Shown in pieces: positions 1 to 10,514 of a stretch of 64,000 bases of DNA (within the stretch, counting starts at the first letter, position 1; each line of letters opens with the position of its first letter). The translations under genes and the position numbers were made by a program. Source of the DNA: Aphrophora alni (taxonomy: Eukaryota; Arthropoda; Insecta; Hemiptera; Aphrophoridae). The stretch spans positions 149,135,830 to 149,199,829 of the forward strand of contig OY740765.1 in the NCBI GenBank assembly GCA_963513935.1, in the 5' to 3' direction. The notes below the pieces were generated by a model. The model did not search any database, was not told the DNA's origin, and saw only the letters and a program-made list of their open reading frames with translations.

Positions 1-258
1 ATTACTAAAATTAGATATAATATAATTAATTTACTTATCGATATTATTGTACACTAGGGATTCACTCTAACAAAAATAATGGTCCCGATGTAGACACTAG
101 CCTAAGATGGCCGCCATTGTACACTGCACCGGCGTTCGCGGAAAGCCAAATTTGCGCACCATTTAACCCGGGGTCGACTGACCCTACCCAATTTGACTAT
201 TAAGCCATTATATTTTGGGGGGTTTAAACTAGGAACAAAAATGTATGTACAATGATGA

Positions 259-504
259 ATCCGCGTTAAATGTGATACTTGCAGCCTTCCCACAGGTCCA
301 GTTCCTTCCGAATGTGGTGCACAGCTGACTCATCTTTCGTGCGTGACCCCGACTTCTGAGCTCGTAGGGTGGGGGAACCCGCAAGGCATCATCCGCTGCC
401 CCTGCATTTGTGGCACCGGGCAACTGGTAAGGCACCGGATGCGGACACGTGACTGCCACCCCGAGTGCAGGGGGAATTGTGGTGGACAGATCACCACATG
501 CTGA
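259..504 (+). CDS. Candidate cysteine-rich exon, thrombospondin type-1-like (partial)
   Basis: The frame is open from 259 and ends at a TGA at 502-504. The stretch is much richer in G+C than its surroundings. The translation holds about 11 cysteines in 81 codons. A tryptophan is followed by a Cys-Pro-Cys-x-Cys-Gly-Thr-Gly-Gln segment and then an Arg-rich stretch ending in Asp-Cys. That order recalls the W...C..CG.G...R.R.C layout of thrombospondin type-1 repeats, which occur in secreted and cell-surface proteins. Splice-like sites are present: an acceptor-type CCTTCCCACAG ending at 295 and a strong donor-type CTG|GTAAGG at 426/427. The exon could therefore be 296-426, or run on to the stop. 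No other exon of the same gene is visible. The opposite strand is also open over much of this span, so a noncoding GC-rich island remains possible. The domain match is my inference. Confidence 0.35.
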   Translation: MRVKCDTCSLPTGPVPSECGAQLTHLSCVTPTSELVGWGNPQGIIRCPCICGTGQLVRHRMRTRDCHPECRGNCGGQITTC

Positions 505-611
505 TGGGAAATAGTAAAAGTCGCTATGCCGTCCATCTGTCGTCGTCAATATCTCAACGTAAGCACACGATAGTGACCACAGAAATAAAATTAAAAATAT
601 GAATTTTGGTT

Positions 612-1140
612 TTAAGGGACTATAATGTGTTCATATATAAATCTATTGACATTCAGAAATAGCTAATTAGAAATGTCAAAATTGCTAACATTTTAACCAT
701 TTTTTTGTTCATATCTCGTTCAAGTATAACAAAATTATTAATTTCAGTTCAGTATAAAACGGGACCACCAAATAGTACCACCAAACTCTCTACCGCTGAC
801 AAATATGAAAGTTGTTGTCAAATATATAATGTCTAACATCGACTTCCACAAAAAATGTGAAAATTTGTATAGTTACGAGATCTGGTAGGGTTGAGTCACA
901 GACACGAGCGTAGAGCATTAGGGGTTAACCACATATGTATCACACGTCAAGAAAGCAATGATATACACAATCACCAGATTATTTAATTTATAATACACTA
1001 ATTAGATAAACATTTGCAGAAATAAATTCTGCTTATGTAATGGCACCAACTCCACCACTCTACGATCACAAATAGCGTTATTGTAAAAAATGTAATTTCG
1101 GCCAAGTCACCGAAGCGAGCTATACGAGTGGAACTTTGTA
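612..1140 (+). repeat. Dispersed repeat family B, copy 1
   Basis: This stretch resembles 26690-27115 on the same strand, and 3545-4150 and 22930-23360 on the opposite strand. Shared landmarks are a run like GGCACCAACYCCACYWCTCT, then a ACAAATAGCG block and, in the other copies, a GACACGAGCGAAGCG-type block. The copy looks composite: 760-960 resembles a second, diverged unit nested inside the first. No coding is visible. Family identity is unknown; it could be the noncoding part of a DNA transposon. Confidence 0.5.
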
Positions 1141-1143
1141 ACA

Positions 1144-2665
1144 CACTGTGTATACCACGAAGAGGTCACTATTTTGGAATTAATATTCCCGACATATTGA
1201 ACACTCTACAAACTTTATAATTATGTTACATAGATATGTAAAAAAAAGTACCCTCGATTTACATTTTTTATGGTCAATCAAAACAAAATGGCGGAAAAAC
1301 AAAAAAAAATAAAAATTAATCTTCTGGATAGAACCACTTCCTCCCACAATCCAATGCAATTAAAATGTGCATTGCCATCTGTTGAATCTCGATCAGCTGT
1401 TGTTTTATTAACACACAACAATGAAACAATTTGGTAATTTGGCAATCAGTTTATGTGTGATATCTAACCTGAAACAATGAATTTTTTTCACTTGAACAAA
1501 AAGTTAATTGTTGTTCTTGGGTTATTGTTTTTGAAAAAGATCATAGCAATTAGGTGTTTTCAAAGATCCTACCCTAATATGGTTCCTACGTCAAGAAAAT
1601 CAGTTCATAAATGAAAAACTATGCTACTAGAAACTGGATCAGTTTCAAAGAAATACCATAGATTTTCTAACAAAGACAATGAAAAGCTTTGTATGTGATA
1701 TTTTGCTGAAATCTCCAAACAAGTATAATTCTCTTAGAAAAGTGAACTGCTGGAAGATGACCTAGATTTACGAGTGGAATTTTGTTGGAAGGAAATTGAA
1801 AAGCTTGACGAAAATGCCGAGTGGTACGAAGGAATTGTATTCTCAGATGAAACTAAATTTTACCGAATAGGATCTGTAAGCAAACAAAATTGTAATTATT
1901 ATAACACACAAAATCCACTTATCTTACACGTAGGTTTGAAATCAAAGGTTATAACTGTTTGGGCTGCCGTCATCTAGGATGGTGTTTTATTGTATGGCAT
2001 ATCCCATCAGACAATGACTGGAGACTTTTACTCATCAATAACAACTGATCACATAATTCCTCAACTCATTCAAATGGAGATGAGAGACATTTTCCCTAAC
2101 AGGATGGATCTCCTCCTTATTATGCTAATGTAGCAAAAACAGTTTTTATATCGAGATCTTCCCAACCGTTGGATAGGTTTAAGCAGCAACTTCATAGAAT
2201 GCAGTTTGCGATTTTTTCTATGGGCCTTTTTGAAAGAAAACTTTTATTCTCACTCTATAGGATCACACGATAAGTTAATGAAGCTAATTGAAAAGGAATT
2301 ATTGTTGACACTGCGGCAATTTTTCTAAATCTCTTATGACTCTTTTTTTGTTTCGATTCTATCAGTGCATAGCTATTGATGGTCTTCAATTAGAATAAAG
2401 GTCAAATTTGGATCATTAATAATGTATTACTCTTATTTTTCTGTGCTTTTCTTTATCAAGTTTTACACTATTTTATGTTGTCTGCAAATATACAATTTGT
2501 AATGGTTAACCAAATAAAATCATGTTGGTTTAAACTTACCATTATTTTGTTTTGATCGACCATATAAAATTGAAACTCGAAGGCACTTTTTTTACATATA
2601 TATGTAACATCCCATATGTCCGGCATATTAATTTCAAAATAGGGACCTCTTCGTGAGACACCCTG
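1144..2665 (+). mobile_element. Defective mariner-type (IS630-Tc1-mariner) transposon
   Basis: Two long terminal inverted repeats bound a transposase remnant. The left end (1144-1280) and the right end read in reverse (2665-2535) share a CACGAAGAGGTC block, an ATTAATAT block, a TTACATA-ATATGTAAAAAA block and a GGTC-ATCAAAACAAAAT block over about 130 bp. The left copy carries about 20 extra bases. The right end reads CAGGGTGT and is followed by TA, the usual mariner target dinucleotide; the left flank has no clear TA. The length (about 1.5 kb) fits a full mariner, but the coding region is broken. A lone copy of the same left end lies at 25058-25220. Confidence 0.85.
1744..2330 (+). pseudogene. 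Mariner-type transposase pseudogene
   Basis: The longest intact piece (1774-1977) includes the first catalytic Asp in a VFSDETKF context, followed by the K-x-x-VWAAVI strand typical of mariner transposases. It then hits a stop at 1975-1977. In shifted frames the match continues. A QDGSPPYYA stretch (about 2100-2135) carries the second catalytic Asp. LPNRWIG (about 2160-2180) is followed by a FLWAFLKENFY-type segment (about 2217-2250). The usual third catalytic motif just before that segment is missing. At least one stop and two frame changes make it nonfunctional. The assignment to the insect mariner-type DDE/D transposases is firm at family level; the subfamily is not resolved. Confidence 0.85.
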
Positions 2666-2669
2666 TATA

Positions 2670-3544
2670 CAAATCTACGAACCCTTGTCTTACCGACCTG
2701 AAGAAAGTAAAAATACACAATTGCGAGGTTCAGAAAAACTTTATAACAACTGTTTTAAACATTACCTATAAGACCCTACAAACCAACTTTTGGGCATTAA
2801 ATTTAGATGATCTGCGTGTATGGGTCCGTGTAACCATACCGTGGGACCTATCAATATTTTCCCGTTTCTATAAAATTTGATTTAAATTATAAGAGCCAAT
2901 ATTAAGAATTTAGCGTTTTTATTTTATCGTCATCTTGCACCTTTTTCGTTTTAATGTTAATCGTATTTTATTTTGTATGACATGTGAAAAAGTTAGTGCA
3001 ACATTTTTGCACAGTTTCTTTTAAAAAGTTTACTCGTAGATTGCAAACATGTAACAATAACAGTTTACCTTGTAGTTATCACGACTATAAAATTACATTA
3101 AGTGAATAACCAAAGCATGTACGATAATAAAACAGTAAGAAATATATCATAAAACATTGAGGCAAGACATTATAACGATGAACAATGAAGTTTCTTTCAT
3201 GAGGAAAGTTTCGTTTTGCTGTATTTATTTCCTGATGTTTTTAGTTGTAGCATTAGCATAGAAAAATGTGAACGTTGTGTTCCGCTTCAGAGATTTATTG
3301 GCGTCTTTAAAATTTAACGAATTCAAGTAAAACGAGTAGATGAGTACATCGTAATACTTACCCAGCCCCACAATACAATGTATTGTAAGCAGATGCTCTA
3401 AATGGTTCTTACCCAGAAGGGCAAGTTTGTTTAAAACCGTTGTTACAAAGGTTTCCTGAACCTTGTAGGTATGTATGCAGGGTGTTTATAAAAGAACTCC
3501 TTGATTTAAAGTTTTATTAGTACACAGTAAAGTTAAATTAATAG
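2670..3544. other. No gene seen
   Basis: AT-rich sequence with only short spurious open frames. A CAGGGTGTTTATAAAAG motif at about 3479 looks like the end of some transposon, but no matching partner end was found. Confidence 0.6.
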
Positions 3545-4150
3545 TTATTAAACCTATATATTAAAAAGTACCCACACGCTTCGCTCGTGTCAGTGTCTCA
3601 GACTTTGACGCTGTACAAATGTGAAGAAGTATTCACTCGCTAGGCTCGAGCAGATGACTCGGACTTGCCGCGTGTCGCAACTATATCACATTTTCTTGGG
3701 AGGTCAATGTTTCAAATCACTTTTTTGACAATAACTTCACTAAATGTCAATGTAGAGAAGTGGCGTTAGTAACATTACATACAATTGAAACATTAAATAT
3801 TTATCTAATTTAATGGTCTATACTTTGATAACAATGGTACAAAAACTGTTTAAAATATTCGGTATTCATTTTTATGAAGTTCAATAGAGTTCTATATCAG
3901 TACACCAAAGTCATTTTCACATCTATATATCAGATTGTATGTTCATATCTCTATTTTATTGGCCGTTATCGTGCTTAGATACATATGAAATCAAAAACAA
4001 CGGACGGACGGTATGTCAAAAATACCCTTTTCCGTATCCCCAGAACATGAAAAAAGGACAAAAAGAAAGATCAGTCAAATTAGGTTAAAATTGTTTGCGA
4101 TTAACAAAGATTACCCTTTATTTCTTATACTGGATAAGTAAAATTTGCCT
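3545..4150 (-). repeat. Dispersed repeat family B, copy 2
   Basis: In reverse orientation this stretch shows the family B blocks: a CACTTCTCTAC block, a block like the TAGYGAAGTTATTGTCAAAA segment of other copies, and GACACGAGCGAAGCG near 3590. It extends to a CGGACGGTATGTCAAAA block at about 4003-4020 that is also present at 23216-23232. The two minus-strand copies (this one and 22930-23360) are colinear over about 450-600 bp. Confidence 0.55.
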
Positions 4151-4207
4151 TTCATAAAAAGACCTTTCTATACTGTAAAATCGCTATCTGTACGATTGGA
4201 AGATAGC

Positions 4208-4432
4208 ACTGAGAAAAACCTCTACTCCTGCCTTGGAATGTACAGAGGAGTGATAAATCTCTACTACTACCTTGGAGTGTACAGAGGAGTGAAAACCCTT
4301 TATTTCTGCTTTGGAGTGTAAAAAGGAATGAATAACCTTTACTCCTGTCTTGGAGTATAAATAGTAGTGAAAAACCTCTACTCTTGCCTTGGAATGTACA
4401 GAGGAGTGAAAACCTCTATTCCTTCCTTGCAC
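4208..4432 (-). repeat. 42-bp minisatellite, about five units
   Basis: The unit is about 42 bp and its recurring core is CTTGGAGTGTACAGAGGAGT followed by GAAAACCTCTACTCCTG. The period is a multiple of three, so the minus strand stays open for 82 codons with a repeated FHSSVHSKA-type 14-residue unit. This is most likely a by-product of the period rather than a gene: there is no supporting flanking coding and the unit is low in complexity. Confidence 0.8.
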
Positions 4433-5044
4433 CGATTTTGAAATATACTACCATCTAAGACTGCTCCAACGGTTCATTTTATTTTTTGACAACTAACTAA
4501 TAAGCTGGTAATTTTTTAGCAGTTGGCAAGTACTATATTTTCATACTTATTTCTTCCTTTTGAGTGAGTATGGCTGTATGACAAAATAAAAACATTGTTT
4601 GGCACGGTTTAATAGTCAAGTTATATCCAAATTAAGTATTCATTTTTAGGTTTTAATTGTAACTAGACAATAATTTTGTCACGTGTAAATTAATTGGAAA
4701 ATAATATAGTACCTACAATAAATAGTTAAAACGTTTATTTACAATATAAATATTACAACTTAGCCTAATCGTAATACATTTATCAGACACGTCGTTAGAG
4801 TTTGTACGAAAACATGTGTTCATCGAACAATATCTGGGTTTCAGGACGAACTTAATAATTAATTAGCTTAACTAGCTAATTACCGGGAAACAGTTGATCA
4901 TCGATGCATAACTTAATTACACTTATTGACTATGTGCAATTGACCGAAGTAATTACTTGTCATTGAATCAATACACAAATTACAGTGCCAAAATTCAATT
5001 GATATTAATTGCATTGTTGAGACATCTATAATAGATTAGTTTAA
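4433..5044. other. No gene seen
   Basis: AT-rich unique-looking sequence. It contains TTAATTA-type short palindromes at about 4855-4925 but no coding or clear repeat structure. Confidence 0.5.
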
Positions 5045-5772
5045 CGTGAACGTTTAATTGTATTGACATGTTGGTAAGACTGATTGGCAGGTAAGAAAGA
5101 TTTTGTCTCGGTGAGATGAATTATTGTAGAAGAGAAAAACAATACTTTGCAGCTAATTTTCAGAGGGTGTAAAGAACAAATTTGATTTTTTTTAAACTGT
5201 TTACTGCTGTGTTTGTTGCTAAACACGTGGGTAAGATTGATTGATTGGTAATAAAAGATTTTGTCCTGGTAATGTATATTATGGAAGGGGGGAAACATTA
5301 CTTTCAGGCTAATTGTCTGAATGTGTTACAAACAAATTCCATTGTTAAAAACTGCATACGTTCTTGTTAGATAAGTTAGTAAGATTAATTGGCAGATAAT
5401 AAAAGATTTTGTTCCAATGAAGGGGGGGGAATAATTTTCTACGGCTAATTGTAAGAGAATATTACCTACAAATTCCACTGTTAAAAATAATGTTTACCTT
5501 CTTGTTAGATACGTTGGTAAGACTGATTGGCACATTATATAAGATTTGTTCTAGTGAAGCGGGGAAAACAGTTCTCTACGACTAATTGCCAGCTGGTGTT
5601 AAGAACAAATTCCATTGTTAAAAACTGTTTACTCACATTGGTAGGACTAATTGGCAGGTAATAAAAGGTTTCATCCTGGTGAGATGTATTATTGAAGAGG
5701 GGAAAACAATACTTTGCAGTTAATTGTCAGAGGGTGTTACGAACAAATTCCGTTGTTAAAACTGTTTACTTT
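5045..5772. repeat. ~150-bp tandem array, left part
   Basis: About five diverged copies of a ~150-bp unit. Each carries GTTGGTAAGACTGATTGGC, then a GTAATAAAAGATTTTGTCC block, a GAAGAGGGGAAAACAAT block, a CAGCTAATTGTCAGAG block and an ACAAATTCCATTGTTAAAA block before the next GTTTACTTTCTTGTTAGA. Copies begin near 5063, 5217, 5369, 5513 and 5637. The array resumes at 6866 after an insertion. No coding is seen. Confidence 0.85.
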
Positions 5773-6349
5773 TACTGAGGGATATTCATCTCCCTCAATC
5801 TGTCTGTTGTATTCAATTAAATAAACGTTTTAGTCTTATGATTTTATTTTTTTTTGTTTTTTCAAATTTATAAATTCAATAATTGTTTTATATAAAGTTT
5901 AGTATACTAATTACTTCAATAAATACAACAGACAGACTGAGGTTAGAATGACAGGGTTCTTCGTTCTTTATCTGCCCTTGGAACATTGAGATTACAAATC
6001 TGTAGATAATTTTAAAATTTAGAGATACAGATAGATTCGTTCCCGTTTGATAAACACTTAACAGGGAACAGCAGCACTACAATGGCCTGCATGCCGACTC
6101 CAAAGAAGCCACGAGATAGCACCAACAGCCAAACACAGGCAAGTCAAAACTACATCACATGGACCTAGAGTTTGAAGACGTACTACGCTCAGCACGAGAC
6201 AAGTTAACTAGCTTCAAATTCTGCAGAGGTATGTAGCGACATGCTACCCCTTTGCATCGTTACGCTAAATTATTGTGCATAGATAAAACAATTATGCACA
6301 GCAGAAAGAGAGTAACACTGGACTGAACAATCCCGTGCAGATGGGAGAC

Positions 6350-6420
6350 ACGCGCGCGCAACCCCAGGCGACCTATAAATACAGACCTCGCTTTCTTCAA
6401 TATCATTGTTTCACAGAGTC
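6350..6420 (+). promoter_or_regulatory. TATA-type promoter candidate inside the insertion
   Basis: TATAAATA at 6374-6381 sits in GC-richer sequence about 30 bases before a TTTCTTCAATATCATTG stretch, where an initiator would lie. An AATAAA signal follows at 6844-6849, so the inserted element has the two signals expected of an LTR or a short noncoding transcript. Transcription is inferred only. Confidence 0.35.
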
Positions 6421-6506
6421 ACCTGGAACACTCCTTTCTAACTTTCGCTATTCTTGTTACCTAAATGCTCTTGCTTCATTTATAATTCCTTAACTGTCTT
6501 GCCTTG

Positions 6507-6757
6507 CGTGGTCTATCGGCTGATCCTAGCAGTACGGACACCCCGTTCGTTGTCTGAGAGCTGATACCCTCGACACGAGCGTTGGCTCCATTGTGTGTTT
6601 GCTGATCCGGAGTGCACGGGCCTCCCTGTTCGTTGTCTTAAGGCTGATCCCTCCAGGATGAACGTTCCAACGTCCGAGTGGTCTGTCGGCTGATCCCGAC
6701 GGCACTCTACCCCATTCGTTGCTTGAAGGCTGATCCCCTTGGGACGAACTCCTCTCT
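6507..6757 (+). repeat. Three related ~80-bp GC-rich blocks
   Basis: Each block has a GTGGTCTRTCGGCTGATCC-like or GCTGATCCGGAG start, a short Gly/Cys-codon-like GC stretch, a CGTTCGTTGTCT-like middle and a GGCTGATCCC-like end followed by GGGACGAAC or GGATGAACG. Blocks start near 6507, 6588 and 6678. They look like internal duplications in the transcribed part of the inserted element and could fold, because the GGCTGATCC copies flank self-complementary stretches. Function is unknown. Confidence 0.5.
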
Positions 6758-6865
6758 AACTCTACCACGTCATTTTCTACTGGATACGCGTATTGTCGAA
6801 GGCCTTCTGATACCTAAACGATTCAACCTCTATCCTCAGTCTAAATAAAAATCTGCTCCGAGATT

Positions 6866-7400
6866 TACTTTCTTGTTAGACACATTGGTAAGACTAATTG
6901 GCAGGTAGTAAAAGATTTCGTCCTGGTGAGGTTTATTATTGAAGAGGGAGGGCATAATATTTTTCAGCTAAATGTCAGAGGGCGTTACGAACAAATGACA
7001 TTGTTAAAACAGTTTACTTTCTTGTTAGACACGTTGGTAAGACTGATTAGTAGGTAATAAAAGATTTCGTCCTGGTGAAGTTTTTAATTGAAGAGGGGGG
7101 AAAATAACGATTTACAGCTAATTGTCAGTTTTACGAACAAATTCCATTCTTAAAACTGTACACTTTTTTTATTAGACACGTTGATAAGACTGGATTAGTA
7201 GGTAATAAAGGTTTTCGTCGTAGTAAAGTTTATTATTGAAGTGGAGGAAAATAATGCTTTTCAGCCAATTGTCAGATTGTGTTTGATAGATAATACAGCT
7301 TCTTTTTTTTGTAGTGAAAGGGAAAAACAATTCTCTACGGCTTATTGTCTAAGAGTGTTAAAGCAAAGCCATTGTTTAAACATTTTTACTTTCACCTTAG
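6866..7400. repeat. ~150-bp tandem array, right part
   Basis: This continues the array of 5045-5772 with copies starting near 6870, 7023, 7171 and a decayed last one near 7290. All keep the TTGGTAAGACT, AAAAGATTTCGTCCTGGTGA and GTTAAAAC blocks. Divergence rises toward the right edge. Confidence 0.8.
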
Positions 7401-9424
7401 GCTTGTAATGTTTAAAATACATTTTCCAATAAAATGCAAACATATCTTCTTCATATAAATGAAAATAACATAACATGATTTTAAAGTTTAATGCAACCTG
7501 CCCCCACGCAGTACACTGATCAAGTCTACGTATAAGTATTTCATCCACAGTAGGATTTTTATAATCCAACCTAAAGTAAAGAATGGATATTAAAGTGAGA
7601 TGAGAAAATAATTAAGCAGTGCCAAAAAAGGAACATCAATTTTCCTATTAAATTAACTCGACATTCGCGCCTTCAAGAATGGTGAGACGACTTGTAGTGA
7701 GAAGGCATGGCCATCCGACCCATCTTTTATTCTTTGACACTCCGCTGGAGATATTCTCAGGTGTTTAAAGAGAGAATTAGAAAGACATTCCCTTTATTGG
7801 ACCTGCAGTTTACCTTTCCCCAACTTTTAAATTTATTTTAACTGTTTTCAATATATAGATCAGCATTGAATGAAGTAGGGCATTATAGTAACTTAAACCA
7901 ACCCATGCATAATTGAATCTAAAAACTGTTGATAACAGTAGGATTTACCACTACTTTCTTTACACCATACCATTATACACATTTCAGTTAATATACACTA
8001 CAGATTTTCCACCTATATTAGAATTCACTACTTGAGCTAAGACATTTAATATCAGAGGTAACCCAAATCAATAGGAACAATAAGTAGCACTTGAGCACAA
8101 TCCTAATTAGCTGTAAGAACTGTTAGAATTACTCTGCACTAAATTGGTTGCTAAGGAAACGAAGTTAGTTATTGTCTATGTGGCTTTCACTAAATAAGTA
8201 CACAGATTTCAACTACAAACACTGTATTTTCAAGACAATGTTACAACGATTAAGTTCATCAAGCATTCGTTTGTTTAAAAGTATAAAAGCTTTTTGAACT
8301 GAACAATACATTTCACACCACAACTTCAATCATAACAGCCAATATAGCCATGCCCCAATTCCCAACCATTTTTGGATGTGATTTTGTGTAGTAGGCTATG
8401 AAGTATTTATTGTCTAGTGTTATTACAAAGTGCAATATAAATCGTGTCTGTTTCCTCGATCCCAATGTTTTTGTCCGATTGCCATTACTTGAAATTTCTT
8501 CAATCTGTGAGATTTAAGATGACCAGAAATCTAGTGGAGTGGCTGCTAGCTGTAGCTTTCAGACCTACTTCGGATGAAACGACATTTTTCTGATGTTGAC
8601 GTTACAACGCCTATTCTCAACTGTCAGAATCTTCTTGTGTAAACTGTATACGTCAACGAGAAGATGTCGTTGACGTTTGAGTAGAAAAGGCTATTTGAGA
8701 CGCATCACCTCAACATTAGTATGTAAGACATTTATCAACGGCGGCTTGTGAATTATTTTCAGAATTTTCTGGCCAAACCAAGAGATCAATCAGTAAGTGA
8801 AGAAAACAGTCAGTAAAAAATCTTTAACGCCCGAATTAAAACGAAATTCATATTCTATGCAGAGACAAGAATGACATTCAGATGGAACGCCCACGGCAGC
8901 AGATGTGTTGGGCCGACCCAGAACAATATAGCAAAGAACCATCCAAGGATAAATTACCCTAGTCAACAAAAGCTGAAAAAAGTCAAATACATAGTGCCGA
9001 ATAGAGTCAGTTGACGTGCTTTCTTAGAAACACTATGATCCTCAAAGGAGTAAAAGGACATTAAAAAATGAAAAAAAAAAACCAATACACTTTATTTTCA
9101 TTAAAATGACGTTTCAGTGAAGTTATTTTGGTGAAAGTTGTTTACAAGTACACAAAGTTTGTTCAAATAAGTTACAAGCTGGATGGGTTATAATTTAGTC
9201 ATTGAAATATGGTTTTTTGGAAATAAAGTATTTTTTATGGAAACGTGTATGTTTCTTTAATGTAGTGATGGAATATTTAACAAGTATTGGCCATGCTCTT
9301 GTAAAAGTTAAAGTCAATCGAAAATATACAAATTAAATTGTTAATTGCCCACTAAATATGTTTTCGTAAATCGTTGTACAATAGGTCAAAAAGTCTACAA
9401 CCTTCTACTGATATTAAAACAAGT
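7401..9424. other. No gene seen
   Basis: AT-rich sequence without a supportable open frame. 8600-8690 holds a weak imperfect inverted repeat, and 8880-8970 is slightly GC-richer with a 27-codon open stretch, too short to interpret. Confidence 0.5.
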
Positions 9425-9570
9425 TGATGGAGGCTTGGAATTGGATGATTTAACACCTTAGAAGTTTGTATGCTATTTCTTTTTCTTCTTATTATTTTTA
9501 AGTCGCTGATGACCACTACTATTTTAACCTTTAATCCTCCCCCTTTCTGAAACAAATTTGAAACATATTC

Positions 9571-9622
<52 letters not shown>

Positions 9623-9660
9623 AAAAAGAAACGTACAAAATTTCGAATTAATAAAATTAA
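9425..9660 (+). repeat. PLE-flanking direct repeat, left copy
   Basis: This copy shares GCTATTTCTTTTTCTT, then TTTTTAAGTCGCTGATGACC and a TTTTAACCTTTAA block with 10515-10775, in the same order and orientation. The (TA)n tract at 9574-9620 occupies the place of a short AT stretch in the right copy. It probably represents the PLE pseudo-LTR. Confidence 0.7.
9574..9620. repeat. (TA)n microsatellite
   Basis: About 23 uninterrupted TA units within the left direct repeat of the PLE remnant. Confidence 0.97.
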
Positions 9661-9684
9661 ACCGTAGGTGCTTGGTGGTATTCC

Positions 9685-9763
9685 ATTTTAATAATTAAAA
9701 CAACACTTTTTAGTATAAACCACAAGTTTATTTAAAATTTACTGACCATGGTTTTGCTAGTTA
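9685..9763 (-). repeat. PLE inner inverted repeat, left arm
   Basis: This is the reverse complement of 10373-10452 with about 85-90% identity by eye, including the AGTATAAACCACAA and AATTTAC blocks. It is diverged in the CATGGTTTTGCTAGTTA end, which corresponds to the ribozyme-like core of the right arm. Confidence 0.8.
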
Positions 9764-9854
9764 TATGTTATTGCGGAATGTAGGTTATGTGGGTCAAACT
9801 AGTTACAATTTAGGAAAAATCTTATTAAAGAGTAAGTGTGTAAAACCAGCTTTT

Positions 9855-10253
9855 TAATTTGATAATAATTTAGGTAAATTGTTAATTAACAGTAAGGATA
9901 AAGTACCAAGAATGAATAAAAGTGGAGTTTAACAACTAACATGTAAAATTTGTAATGCTATATATAGGTGAAACTGGCCGAAGTTTTAAAATTAAATTAG
10001 ATGAACATGAGAGAAGTTGGAGGTTAGGCTATGATGACTATTTTTTGCCAACCATTTAAAAATGTATAGTGTTTCGAATTTTCATTCCAAAATGAATTTA
10101 AAAATCTTACATGTATCCAATAAATCTAAAAAATTAAATCATTTAGAAAATCTAGAGATTAATAGAATAGTTAAGAATAAAAATGTGTTAATTTTAAATG
10201 AACAACTAGAATTTAATAACTCCCCACTCTTCAAACCATTAACTAGGTCATAG
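9855..10253 (+). pseudogene. PLE GIY-YIG endonuclease remnant
   Basis: The translation from about 9855 gives a NLGKLLINSKDKVPRMNKSG linker, then the GIY-YIG motif as GV-stop-QLTCKICNAIYIGETG and the RSFKIKLDEH helix segment. The tyrosine of the first motif half is replaced by a TAA stop (9928-9930). After a second stop and a frame change near 10035, the frame 10062-10253 continues with NHLK-like, LKILHV and LNHLENLEINRI segments typical of the C-terminal end of PLE proteins. The presence of both YIG and the downstream Arg/Glu-rich helix makes the family call strong. The copy is dead. Confidence 0.85.
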
Positions 10254-10361
10254 CCCTTCCCATTCCTTCCCCTCCTTTATTTAAGTTAATAAAGGGCTTT
10301 TACCCAACTAATGTTTGGAAATTGTGAACTGTGCCTTTCTTCTTCATTCAAGTAAACTACC

Positions 10362-10397
10362 TTGACAATGCTGTAACTAGCGAAACCATTGTAGGTA
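10362..10397 (+). ncRNA. Hammerhead-ribozyme-like core in PLE end (decayed)
   Basis: The order of parts matches a hammerhead with a very short stem III, as described for PLE ends. A core segment at 10362-10368 reads TTGACAA (two transitions away from CTGACGA). It is followed by a GCU/AGC stem II with a six-base loop (10370-10381), GAAA (10382-10385), a CC/GG stem III (10386-10395) and UA after it (GUA cleavage triplet). Stem I is not obvious. The two core substitutions should abolish cleavage. The assignment is inference from motif order. Confidence 0.4.
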
Positions 10398-10452
10398 AAT
10401 TTTAAATAAAGTTGTGGTTTATACTAAAAGGTGTTGTTTTAATTATTAATAT
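10373..10452 (+). repeat. PLE inner inverted repeat, right arm
   Basis: Partner of 9685-9763. It includes the GCGAAACC segment of the ribozyme-like core and ends in TTTTAATTATTAATAT. Confidence 0.8.
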
Positions 10453-10514
10453 AAAATTTAACAAGCACGCTCAATGGATTTATTATACTTGTCTCTAGTT
10501 ATAGCATGGTAGGT

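Larger units (their letters stand above)
5773..6865 (+). mobile_element. ~1.09-kb insertion splitting the tandem array
   Basis: The tandem array breaks within TTTACTTT at about 5772 and resumes with the same TTTACTTT at about 6863-6870, consistent with a short target duplication. Near the ends, ACTGAGGGAT (5774) and the reverse of ATCCTCAGT (6832-6840) form a short inverted repeat. A second, inner inverted pair (a CTGTCTGTTGTATT block at about 5799-5812 and its reverse at about 5926-5940) is also present. The middle and right parts are clearly GC-richer than the host DNA. They carry a TATA box (6374-6381), an AATAAA signal (6844-6849) and three related ~80-bp blocks (6507-6757). This fits an LTR-like or promoter-bearing noncoding element. 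I cannot assign it to a superfamily. Confidence 0.55.

Noticed and set aside
3479..3500. CAGGGTGTTTATAAAAG looks like a transposon terminus (also CAGGGTGTTTG at about 62426).
   Set aside because: No facing copy at a reasonable distance and no target duplication; too short to call.
6224..6838. TGTAGCGACATG ... CTATCCTCA as formal TG...CA limits of a solo LTR.
   Set aside because: The flanking bases show no 4-6-bp target duplication, so the insertion was annotated by its array breakpoints instead.
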